NCBI RefSeq assembly: GCF_902506455.1
Contig: NZ_LR733844.1
Location: forward strand, 889,268-953,267
Reading direction: 5' to 3'
DNA length: 64,000 nucleotides
Source of the DNA: Sphingomonas sp. 8AM
GTDB lineage: Bacteria; Pseudomonadota; Alphaproteobacteria; Sphingomonadales; Sphingomonadaceae
Position 1 is the stretch's first letter. Each line of letters begins with the position of its first letter. Position numbers and translations under genes: made by a program. Positions 1 to 7,452 of the stretch are shown in pieces. Under the pieces are notes generated by a model, which saw nothing but the letters and a program-made list of their open reading frames with translations, was not told the DNA's origin and did no database searches.

Positions 1-525
1 GCCATCGCGCCCGATCTGTTCTGGCGAATCAAGCCCGGCATCTCGCTCGATCCGGACATCGCGCCCGAGATGGAGCGTGCCTTGTCATTGCTGGGGCAGT
101 TCGATCAGGATCAGGGGATCCGCGACATCGAGGCGGCGATACGGTTCGCACGAAGTGCGGGCGTTACGAAGGTCGGTGCGGTCGGTTACTGTCTGGGCGG
201 GCGGCTGGCGTACATGACCGCCGCGCGGACGGACATAGACGTCAGCGTCGGCTATTACGCCGTCGGCATCGATGGGCTGCTCGGCGAAAAGCATGCGATC
301 GCGAGGCCGTTGATGCTGCATATCGCGGGCGAGGATGGCTTCGTGAACAAGGCCACGCAGGCCGCGATGCACGCGGGACTCGACGACCATCCGAAGGTCA
401 CGCTGCATGATTATCCCGGCGAAGATCACGGATTCGCAACCGAGTTCGGCAAGCGCCGCTCCGACGCGGCGGCAACGCTGGCCGACGAGCGCACCGCGGC
501 GTTCTTCGCCGAGCACCTGGACTGA
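1..525 (+). CDS. Dienelactone hydrolase family protein (C-terminal part)
   Basis: The reading frame is open from base 1, so the start lies outside the window; about 174 residues are visible. It is an alpha/beta hydrolase of the dienelactone hydrolase family, which opens lactone or ester bonds with a Cys-His-Asp triad. The Cys sits in GYCLGG (bases 190-192), the Asp in GEDGF and the His in EDHGF, in the expected order. Many members in this group have no known natural substrate, so carboxymethylenebutenolidase activity is only a family inference. It converges on the ftsK gene. A perfect 11-bp hairpin lies just after the stop. Confidence 0.85.
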   Translation, partial: AIAPDLFWRIKPGISLDPDIAPEMERALSLLGQFDQDQGIRDIEAAIRFARSAGVTKVGAVGYCLGGRLAYMTAARTDIDVSVGYYAVGIDGLLGEKHAIARPLMLHIAGEDGFVNKATQAAMHAGLDDHPKVTLHDYPGEDHGFATEFGKRRSDAAATLADERTAAFFAEHLD

Positions 526-532
526 GCATGTG

Positions 533-558
533 GGCGTGTGTCGTCGCCGACACACGCC
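533..558. terminator. Perfect 11-bp hairpin between convergent genes
   Basis: GGCGTGTGTCG at 533-543 pairs exactly with CGACACACGCC at 548-558 around a four-base loop. It sits eight bases after the dienelactone hydrolase stop and before the end of ftsK on the other strand. No T-run follows, so its role as a terminator is an inference from position and stem strength. Confidence 0.4.
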
Positions 559-655
559 GCCTTACACTCCGACCCGAAGCCGCTTCTTTCATCCTGTGGT
601 CAGGAAGCAAAGCGACGGTTGAGGTCAGCCTGCCGCCGCGGGGACACGTCCCACG

Positions 656-2974
656 TTACGCCGGATTGCCATCCGTATCGCGCAGCACCTCGCGCCGGCC
701 AACATGGTCGGGGCGGCTGACTACGCCCTCCTTTTCCATCCGCTCGATGAGCCGCGCGGCAGAATTGTAGCCGATCCGCAGCTGGCGCTGCAGCCACGAT
801 GTCGAGGCCTTCTGGCTGCCGCACACGATCGCAACCGCCGCGCGATATTGCTGATCCTCTGCCGAATCCTCCCCGGTCGGTGCGCCCTCCAGCGCGAAGC
901 TCTCGGCGGGTTCTTCGGTGACCGATTCGATGTAATCGGGCTGCCCCTGCGCGCGCCAGTGATCGGTGACCGCACGTACCTCGTCGTCGCTGACGAACGG
1001 GCCGTGGACGCGGACAATGCCCTTGCCGCCCGGCATATAGAGCATGTCGCCACGCCCGAGCAGCTGCTCCGCGCCCTGTTCGCCGAGGATCGTGCGCGAG
1101 TCGATCTTGCTGGTGACGTGGAAGCTGATGCGGGTCGGCAGGTTGGCCTTGATGACGCCGGTGATGACGTCCACCGACGGGCGCTGCGTCGCCATGATGA
1201 GGTGGATGCCCGCCGCACGCGCCTTCTGCGCGAGCCGCTGGATCAGGAACTCGACCTCCTTGCCGGCGGTCATCATCAAGTCGGCCAGTTCGTCGACGAT
1301 GACGACGATCTGCGGCAGCACGTCATAGTCGAGCTGCTCCTCCTCATAGATCGGCTGGCCGTTCTCGCCATAGCCGGTCTGGACGCGGCGGCCGAGCGGC
1401 GTACCCTTGGCGCGCGCCGCGCGGACCTTGTCGTTGAAGCTCGCGAGACTACGCACGCCGACCGACGACATCTGACGATAGCGATCCTCCATCGTCTCGA
1501 CCGCCCATTTCAGCGCGCGCACCGCCTTGGAGGGGTCGGTGACGACCGGTGACAGCAGGTGCGGGATGTCGTCGTACATGCTCAATTCGAGCATCTTCGG
1601 ATCGATCATGATCATCCGACACTGGTCGGGGGTGAGCCGGTAAAGCAGCGACAGGATCATTCCGTTCAGGCCCACCGACTTGCCCGAGCCAGTCGTGCCC
1701 GCCACGAGCAGATGCGGCATCGGCGCGAGATCGGCGATGACCGGATCGCCGGCGATGTTCTTGCCGAGGATTACCGGCAGCTGCGCGGTCTGATCCTCGA
1801 ACGCCTGACTAGCGACGAGTTCGTGGAGCGAGACCGTTTCGCGTTTGGTATTGGGCAGCTCGATTCCGATCACCGAGCGACCGGGGATCGTCGCGACGCG
1901 GGCCGAGATCGCCGACATGTTGCGCGCGATATCGTCGGCGAGCGCGATGACGCGGTTTGCCTTGGTGCCGGGGGCCGGCTCCAGCTCGTACATCGTCACC
2001 ACCGGGCCGGGGCGCACCTCAGTGATCGCGCCCTGCACCTTGAAGTCGTCAAGCACGGTTTCGAGCAGCCGTGCGTTGCGCTCCAGCCCGGCCTTGTCGA
2101 CCGGCCCGCTTTGATTGGCGGGCGCAGGGGTAAGCAGGTCGAGCGACGGCAGCACGAACGTGTCGCGAAGGTCGAGCCGCTGCTGCGGCTTCGGCGGTGC
2201 GAGCGACGGAGAGGTGGTGCGGTCGCTGATGACCGGGGCGGGACGATTATCCGGCTGCGCCACCGCACGTGGCGCGGGGGTGCGCGTCGGTGAGAACGGT
2301 GCATCCCCGTCATCCGCCGCGTCATCGAACGCAGCCTCCTCGAAGCTTTCGTCTCCATCGCGGGCACGTCGGCGGAGCAATCGCGGCGACGGCGTGAAGC
2401 GCGCGAGATCGATCTCAAGGCTGCGTCCCCACAGGATCGCGCCCGCAATTCCGGTCAGCAGGCCGAGTGCGAGGACGCTCCACCATGTTACCAGCGGGTT
2501 GCCGATCAACGCGATCCCCGATCGGGTCGCGCCGACCACGCCCGAGCCGACCGCGCCGCCCCAGCCAAACGGCAGCGCCGGTACTGCGCCGGGCGCGACG
2601 CAGGTCAGCGTCACCGCCATCAGCGCGACGCCGATCGCCGCATTGCGGAGCATTCGCCAGCCGTTCCCCGCCGGTTGCGCGCGCCACAGCCGCAGCGCGA
2701 CGATCGGCGCGACCGGCAGCAGCAGCGCGACCGCCGGACCGAACAGCGTCAGCGCGAGGTCCGCGAACCACGCTCCGGGGCTGCCGAGCAGGTTGCCGGT
2801 CACTCCCGCTGCTGCCGTGTTGAGCGACGCATCGCCCGGCCGGTAGGTGACCAGCGCCACCGCCATTGCCACCGTCAATACGAACAAGGCGGTGGCGAGG
2901 ATCAACGCCCCGCTGCGCAACGCCCCGGCCTTGACCGTCTCACGCCACAACGGCGCGTCGACACGGCTTGCCAT
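656..2974 (-). CDS. ftsK: DNA translocase FtsK
   Basis: This is a 772-residue septal DNA pump that moves chromosome ends apart and activates XerCD recombination at dif. The first 190 residues carry about four membrane segments. A charged, proline-rich linker follows (about 200-290). The motor domain has a Walker A motif GTTGSGKS near residue 426 and a Walker B stretch ending in DELAD. The last 65 residues form the winged-helix gamma domain that reads KOPS sequences. The linker is much shorter than in E. coli, as is common in alphaproteobacteria. It is transcribed divergently from the ubiH-like gene. Confidence 0.95.
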   Translation of the reverse strand: MASRVDAPLWRETVKAGALRSGALILATALFVLTVAMAVALVTYRPGDASLNTAAAGVTGNLLGSPGAWFADLALTLFGPAVALLLPVAPIVALRLWRAQPAGNGWRMLRNAAIGVALMAVTLTCVAPGAVPALPFGWGGAVGSGVVGATRSGIALIGNPLVTWWSVLALGLLTGIAGAILWGRSLEIDLARFTPSPRLLRRRARDGDESFEEAAFDDAADDGDAPFSPTRTPAPRAVAQPDNRPAPVISDRTTSPSLAPPKPQQRLDLRDTFVLPSLDLLTPAPANQSGPVDKAGLERNARLLETVLDDFKVQGAITEVRPGPVVTMYELEPAPGTKANRVIALADDIARNMSAISARVATIPGRSVIGIELPNTKRETVSLHELVASQAFEDQTAQLPVILGKNIAGDPVIADLAPMPHLLVAGTTGSGKSVGLNGMILSLLYRLTPDQCRMIMIDPKMLELSMYDDIPHLLSPVVTDPSKAVRALKWAVETMEDRYRQMSSVGVRSLASFNDKVRAARAKGTPLGRRVQTGYGENGQPIYEEEQLDYDVLPQIVVIVDELADLMMTAGKEVEFLIQRLAQKARAAGIHLIMATQRPSVDVITGVIKANLPTRISFHVTSKIDSRTILGEQGAEQLLGRGDMLYMPGGKGIVRVHGPFVSDDEVRAVTDHWRAQGQPDYIESVTEEPAESFALEGAPTGEDSAEDQQYRAAVAIVCGSQKASTSWLQRQLRIGYNSAARLIERMEKEGVVSRPDHVGRREVLRDTDGNPA

Positions 2975-3087
2975 CCCGAACCCCCAACGATGTCAGAAAA
3001 TACCGTCATATTCTCCGCCTCCGTGCGTTGCACGTCAAGATCGCGGCGGACGTTGGCATCGCGCGCGAGTAAGGATAGGGCAGGACC

Positions 3088-4317
3088 ATGGACAAAGCAG
3101 ATGCCCGGGCAGATGTGCTCATCCTCGGCGGCGGGCTGGTCGGCAGCGCGCTGGCCGTTGCGCTCGACCGCCATGGCCTGTCCTCGATCGTCGTCGATCC
3201 CGCCGATCCGGCGGTCACGCTGACGGCGGGGTTCGATGGTCGGGCGTCGGCGGTGGCGAGCGCCAGCCACAAGATGCTCGACGCGATCGGCGTCGGTGAC
3301 GTGCTGCGCGGCAAGGGCTGCGAGATCCGCCAGATCCGCGTCAGCGACGGGCTTGCGCCGGGCAAGCTCGACTTCATCCCCGCGCCCGACGATGCCGCGC
3401 TGGGTACGATGTACGAGAACCGGCTGCTGCGCCGCTCACTCTACGACGCAGCCGTAACGGCCGAGCACGTCGATCTGCGGATGCAGACGCGCGCGACGAC
3501 GATCGAACGCGACGCCGATGGCGTGCGGGCTATTCTGTCGTCGGGCGCGATCGTCACTGCCGACCTGCTCGTCGCCGCCGAGGGGCGGCAATCGCCGACC
3601 CGCGCGGCGGCCGGAATCAACGTCGCACGGTGGCAATACGATCATGCTGCGATCATTGGCGCCTTCCATCATGAGCGCAGCCACGAAAATGTGGCTTACG
3701 AAATATTCTATTCGGCCGGGCCGTTCGCCCTGCTTCCCTTGCCAGATGACGAGATCGGCCATCGGTCCGCCATCGTCTGGACGGTGGCGGGGGAGCATGC
3801 CGCCGGGATGCTCAAGCTGGGCGATCGTGGCTTTCTGGCCGAGGCCGAAAAGAGCATGGGCGGGTTCCTGGGTGCGTTGTCGCACGCCTCGCCGCGTGCC
3901 AGCTACCCGCTCGGCTTCCACCATGCGGCGCGGCTGACCGACACGCGGCTGGTGCTGGTCGGCGATGCGGCGCACGGCATCCATCCGATCGCGGGGCAGG
4001 GCGTGAACCTCGGTTATCGTGATGTCGCTGCGTTGGTCGAGGTGCTGGTCGAGGGTCGGCGACTCGGGCTGGAGGCCGGTGACGCACAATTGCTCAAGCG
4101 CTATGAGCGGTGGCGGAGCCTCGACACGTTCATGGTCGCCGCTGCCACCGACACGCTGACGCGGCTGTTCGGCGTGCCCGGCAAGGCGGCGAGCGCGGTT
4201 CGGCGGTTCGGCATTTCGGCGGTCGATCGGCTCCCACCGCTCAAAGACCGCTTCATGGCGGAGGCGCGTGGCGAAAGCGGTGCTCTTCCCAGATTGTTGA
4301 TGGGGACGATGGCCTGA
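3088..4317 (+). CDS. FAD-dependent UbiH/UbiF-family hydroxylase
   Basis: The 409-residue protein is a class A flavin monooxygenase of the ubiquinone-ring hydroxylase family. It shows the FAD-binding GGGLVG at residues 14-19, a DLLVAAEGR stretch matching the family's ADGR motif (Glu replaces Asp), and the FAD ribityl motif GDAAHGIHPIAGQG near residue 290. It probably adds one hydroxyl group to the ubiquinone precursor at the inner membrane. Sphingomonads often keep several such paralogues, so which ring carbon it uses cannot be read here. Its stop codon lies in a hairpin shared with the convergent pdeM gene. Confidence 0.85.
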   Translation: MDKADARADVLILGGGLVGSALAVALDRHGLSSIVVDPADPAVTLTAGFDGRASAVASASHKMLDAIGVGDVLRGKGCEIRQIRVSDGLAPGKLDFIPAPDDAALGTMYENRLLRRSLYDAAVTAEHVDLRMQTRATTIERDADGVRAILSSGAIVTADLLVAAEGRQSPTRAAAGINVARWQYDHAAIIGAFHHERSHENVAYEIFYSAGPFALLPLPDDEIGHRSAIVWTVAGEHAAGMLKLGDRGFLAEAEKSMGGFLGALSHASPRASYPLGFHHAARLTDTRLVLVGDAAHGIHPIAGQGVNLGYRDVAALVEVLVEGRRLGLEAGDAQLLKRYERWRSLDTFMVAAATDTLTRLFGVPGKAASAVRRFGISAVDRLPPLKDRFMAEARGESGALPRLLMGTMA

Positions 4318-4333
4318 CGTTGTTCGTCAGGCC
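4311..4333. terminator. 9-bp hairpin covering both stop codons of convergent genes
   Basis: GGCCTGACG (4311-4319) pairs perfectly with CGTCAGGCC (4325-4333) around TTGTT. The stem contains the stop of the ubiH-like gene and the last codons of pdeM on the other strand. It would form in either transcript. There is no T-run, so bidirectional termination is inferred. Confidence 0.5.
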
Positions 4334-5016
4334 GCGACCGGAAAGCGCAGCAATCGATCGGGCAGGGCGACAAGCGCCTCCGCATGCCCGCCGGTAGCCC
4401 TCGCGATTTCGGGATGCGTCACGTCGAGCCCGCCGGTCAGCGCACCAAACGCCGGGAAAATCAGCTTCGTCGCCGTAGCCACAAAACAGCGCCGCGCCAC
4501 CAGTTTGCCGCGAACCCTTACCCGAAGCTTGGGATGATAGTGGCCGGATAACTCCGGATATGTTTCACGTGGATCGGCCTCGTGACGCAGCATCACGCCA
4601 TCAACCAAGGCTTCGTCCCGCACCTCGCCGCCGCAACGATCGACAAACACCCGATCATGGTTGCCGGTGATCCACGTCCAGCGCGTCGTCGCAGTCAGTG
4701 CCGAAAGCGTCGCTCGCGCTGCTTCGGGCAGTCGATCACAGCCGGCGATGTCATGGAAGCTGTCGCCGAGACACCAGACCTCTTCCGCTCCGGTGGTTGC
4801 GACGATCGCCGACAACGCCGCCAACGTCGCCATCGAATCATAAGGTGGCAACATCTGCCCACCACGCGCGAACCAGCTCGCCTTTTCGAAATGCAGATCG
4901 GCTACCAGCAACGCACGTCGCGTCGGCCAGAACAATGCGCCTTCGGGTAGTGCCTGCCAGACGTGCCCGCCAAAGCGGAGTTCGGCGAACGGAACGGGAA
5001 CCATGGCATCTGCCAT
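4327..5016 (-). CDS. pdeM: Ligase-associated DNA-damage endonuclease PdeM (metallophosphoesterase)
   Basis: The 229-residue protein has the calcineurin-like phosphoesterase motifs in order: DLHFEK (Asp40, His42), GDSFHD, GNHD near 118 and GHYHPK near 157. The lead LLVADLHFEK and the overall length match the PdeM family, which is predicted to be a nuclease acting with an Lhr-type helicase, an MBL-fold exonuclease and an ATP-dependent ligase. The helicase (7453-9861) and exonuclease (10263-11261) are close by. Two unrelated hydrolase genes lie between. Met5 is an alternative start. Confidence 0.88.
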   Translation of the reverse strand: MADAMVPVPFAELRFGGHVWQALPEGALFWPTRRALLVADLHFEKASWFARGGQMLPPYDSMATLAALSAIVATTGAEEVWCLGDSFHDIAGCDRLPEAARATLSALTATTRWTWITGNHDRVFVDRCGGEVRDEALVDGVMLRHEADPRETYPELSGHYHPKLRVRVRGKLVARRCFVATATKLIFPAFGALTGGLDVTHPEIARATGGHAEALVALPDRLLRFPVAA

Positions 5017-5023
5017 GCCTCAG

Positions 5024-5052
5024 CTGGCTAAGCCGATCAACTGCTTAGCCGG
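5024..5052 (-). terminator. Hairpin at the end of the M20 peptidase gene
   Basis: On the plus strand CTGGCTAAGC (5024-5033) pairs with GCTTAGCCGG (5043-5052), with one G:T pair, around a nine-base loop. It overlaps the stop of the M20 peptidase gene and lies before the start of pdeM on the same strand. Without a T-run it may only weaken read-through into pdeM. Confidence 0.35.
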
Positions 5053-6439
5053 CATATACCTTCACCAGATCGAACATATAGTCTCGCGCATCGTACAGCG
5101 AGTCGACGCGGATCCGCTCGTTGAGGCCGTGGACACCGCTGGTCTGTGGATCGACGAACGTGCCGGGCACGCCGTACACGGGGATGCCGATCGCTTCGAG
5201 GAAGACGCCATCGGTGGCCCCGGTCGACATCATCGGCAACATCGGCAGCCCCGGAAAGTGCTTCGCGGCGATCCGCTTCATCGGCTCGATCACCTTGGGG
5301 TCAAGCGTCGGCGGGATGGCGGTAGGTCGGACCGGCTGGTTGGCGGTGACGGTCACCTTTTCCCCGGCAAGCCGCTTGAGCGTCGCAAGCGTGCTGTCAA
5401 CGGTTTCGCCGGGGAAAATCCGGCAATTGACGTTTGCAGTCGCACGCTGCGGCAGTGCGTTTTCGGCGTGGCCGGCGCTGAGCAACGTCGCGACGCAGGT
5501 CGTGCGCAAGGTCGAATGCAGCACCTTGTCGCGGCTGACGATCGCGTCGGCCGCCTTGTCGGTGGTATCGGTGAGCAGTCGGCGGATCGCGCCAGCCTGT
5601 TCGCTGTCGGCACGCGCGGCGGTGGCGTTGAAATAGGCGCGGGTCGTGTCGGTGAAATGCACCGGGAATTCGTAGCCCTGCACCGCCTTGATCGCGTCAG
5701 CCAGTTCGTAGATCGCATTGTCGGGGGTGGGGGCGGAGCTGTGACCGCCGGGGTTGGTGGCGACGAAGGTATAGTTCTGCGCGGCCTTCTCGCCGACCTG
5801 CACCGCCAGTAGTTGCCGCTTGCCCGCCGCGTCTAGCCGCCCGCCGCCACCCTCGTTGAGCGCGAATTCGGCGGCGATCAGCTCGGGTCGGTTTTGCGCC
5901 AGCCATTGCGCGCCGTTGAAGGCGAAGGTGGTTTCCTCGCCACAGGTCAGCGCCAGCTTGATCGTCCGCTTCGGACGATAGCCTTGCTGGCGAAAGCGAA
6001 TCATCGCATCGGCCCAGATCGCGGACATCGCCTTATCGTCGACCGCACCGCGCGCGTAGTAATAGCCGTCTTCCTCGACCAGCTTGAACGGATCGCGCTG
6101 CCAGTCCTCGCGCTTGGCCGCAACGACGTCGAGGTGGCCGAGCAGCAGGATCGGCTTGGTGGCAGCGTCGCTGCCCTTCAGCACCGCGACGATCCCGCCG
6201 TCCCTGGGATGCTCGGGGACCGAGAAACTGGTGATATCGGCATCGACGAAGCCCGCCGCTTTCAGTCGCGCGCCGACCTGCGCCGCCGCCTGCGTACAAC
6301 TGCCGACGTTCACGACCGTATTGGTCTCAACCATCTCCTTGTAGAGATCGAAGAACGCTTTCTGGTCCGGGCGGGTCTGCGCCGCGGCGCCCGTCGCCAG
6401 CATCGTCAGTACGCCGGCCGCGATCGCCACGTTACGCAT
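5045..6439 (-). CDS. Secreted M20/M28-type zinc peptidase
   Basis: The 464-residue protein begins with a signal peptide ending in ATGAAAQ, so it should act in the periplasm. It carries the M20 dizinc motifs: GHLDVV (His and Asp ligands, near 103), ARGAVDDK with the bridging Asp, CGEE with the catalytic Glu, and a final His in GVHGLNER. The sequence between 205 and 330 fits the dimerisation lid. It likely trims short peptides or acylated amino acids. A GGGG ribosome-binding site precedes the ATG. It follows the retropepsin gene on the same strand with 59 bases between. Confidence 0.88.
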   Translation of the reverse strand: MRNVAIAAGVLTMLATGAAAQTRPDQKAFFDLYKEMVETNTVVNVGSCTQAAAQVGARLKAAGFVDADITSFSVPEHPRDGGIVAVLKGSDAATKPILLLGHLDVVAAKREDWQRDPFKLVEEDGYYYARGAVDDKAMSAIWADAMIRFRQQGYRPKRTIKLALTCGEETTFAFNGAQWLAQNRPELIAAEFALNEGGGGRLDAAGKRQLLAVQVGEKAAQNYTFVATNPGGHSSAPTPDNAIYELADAIKAVQGYEFPVHFTDTTRAYFNATAARADSEQAGAIRRLLTDTTDKAADAIVSRDKVLHSTLRTTCVATLLSAGHAENALPQRATANVNCRIFPGETVDSTLATLKRLAGEKVTVTANQPVRPTAIPPTLDPKVIEPMKRIAAKHFPGLPMLPMMSTGATDGVFLEAIGIPVYGVPGTFVDPQTSGVHGLNERIRVDSLYDARDYMFDLVKVYAG

Positions 6440-6498
6440 TCACATTCCCCTTCGTCGTTGCGGCGATCGTCGCAGCCAAGCGGCGGGGGTGCAATATC

Positions 6499-7422
6499 TC
6501 ACAACACCTTGGCGCGGCCGGCGTCACGCGGCAGCAGCAACCGCAACTCGCGCCGCGCGAAGTCGATATGGACGCGCCGGAACAACCGCAACACGTCCAT
6601 TCCGAGCAGCAGCGCCGGCTTGCCCTCCAGCCCGAACGCCGCGAACGGTCGCGCATCGGCGAAGCCGACCGGCAGCGCACGGATCGTGGCGCTGCCCAAT
6701 GTCAGCATCGGCACCGCGGCGTAATCGGTGGTGATGCTGTCGCCGGTGACGCTGGTGAACACGATCGGGATGCCGCCGCCGCGTCGCGTCAGCAGACGAC
6801 GCAGCGCCAGGTTGCCGATGCTGACGCTCGTCCCGGTATCCAGCACCACGCGCACGCGTCGCCCTGCGACCGTGGCGTTGGTGACGACCAATTGCCCGAA
6901 CAGGCTCTTCGCGCGCACGACGATCTCACCGGGCTCGGGCCGCGGCGGCTTCACCCCGACGGCGGGCGCCACGGTCATCCGTTGCTGGTCGAAGTCGATC
7001 GTCAGCGCATGGTCCTGCATCGCGTCGATGCCCAGGATGCCGAGCGCCCCCATATCGTGTGCGTCCAGCGCTGGCGCTTCGACCCGGCGTGCGCCCAGCG
7101 TGCTGACTGCCAGCGACGGGATCACGACCGTCGCCACCGTGCTGGTGCCGGTGATCGTCGTCATCCGCACCGTCGGGCCGGGCGGGAGCGCGAGCCGCGC
7201 GGCGAGCTGGCGGGAGATGACGCTGCGTTGCGCGCCCGAGTCGACGATGAACGAAAAGGGGCCGGCGGCGTCGATCCGCACCGGCACGGTCATCCGGTCT
7301 TCCTGACTCAGAAAGGCGAGGTCGTCGCCGACCGGCGCGGTCGGCGGAACCGGCCGCACCGTTTCCTGCGCGGCTGCCGGCAACGCGGCGCAGGCGAGCA
7401 ACAGCGCGAACATCCTCTCCAT
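6499..7422 (-). CDS. Secreted retropepsin-like aspartic protease with two active-site motifs
   Basis: A signal peptide (ending PAAAQ) leads a 307-residue protein with two retropepsin lobes. The first has VDSGAQ at residues 60-65 and the second LDTGTS near 195. Each motif is followed by a hydrophobic stretch as in pepsin-like folds. Bacterial relatives with one motif work as dimers; here both Asp residues are in one chain, so it could work as a monomer. It may process periplasmic proteins; the target is unknown. It sits between the helicase and M20 peptidase genes on the same strand. Confidence 0.82.
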   Translation of the reverse strand: MERMFALLLACAALPAAAQETVRPVPPTAPVGDDLAFLSQEDRMTVPVRIDAAGPFSFIVDSGAQRSVISRQLAARLALPPGPTVRMTTITGTSTVATVVIPSLAVSTLGARRVEAPALDAHDMGALGILGIDAMQDHALTIDFDQQRMTVAPAVGVKPPRPEPGEIVVRAKSLFGQLVVTNATVAGRRVRVVLDTGTSVSIGNLALRRLLTRRGGGIPIVFTSVTGDSITTDYAAVPMLTLGSATIRALPVGFADARPFAAFGLEGKPALLLGMDVLRLFRRVHIDFARRELRLLLPRDAGRAKVL

Positions 7423-7452
7423 AGCTCACGCTACGCCTCGCGGTGGGCGCAA

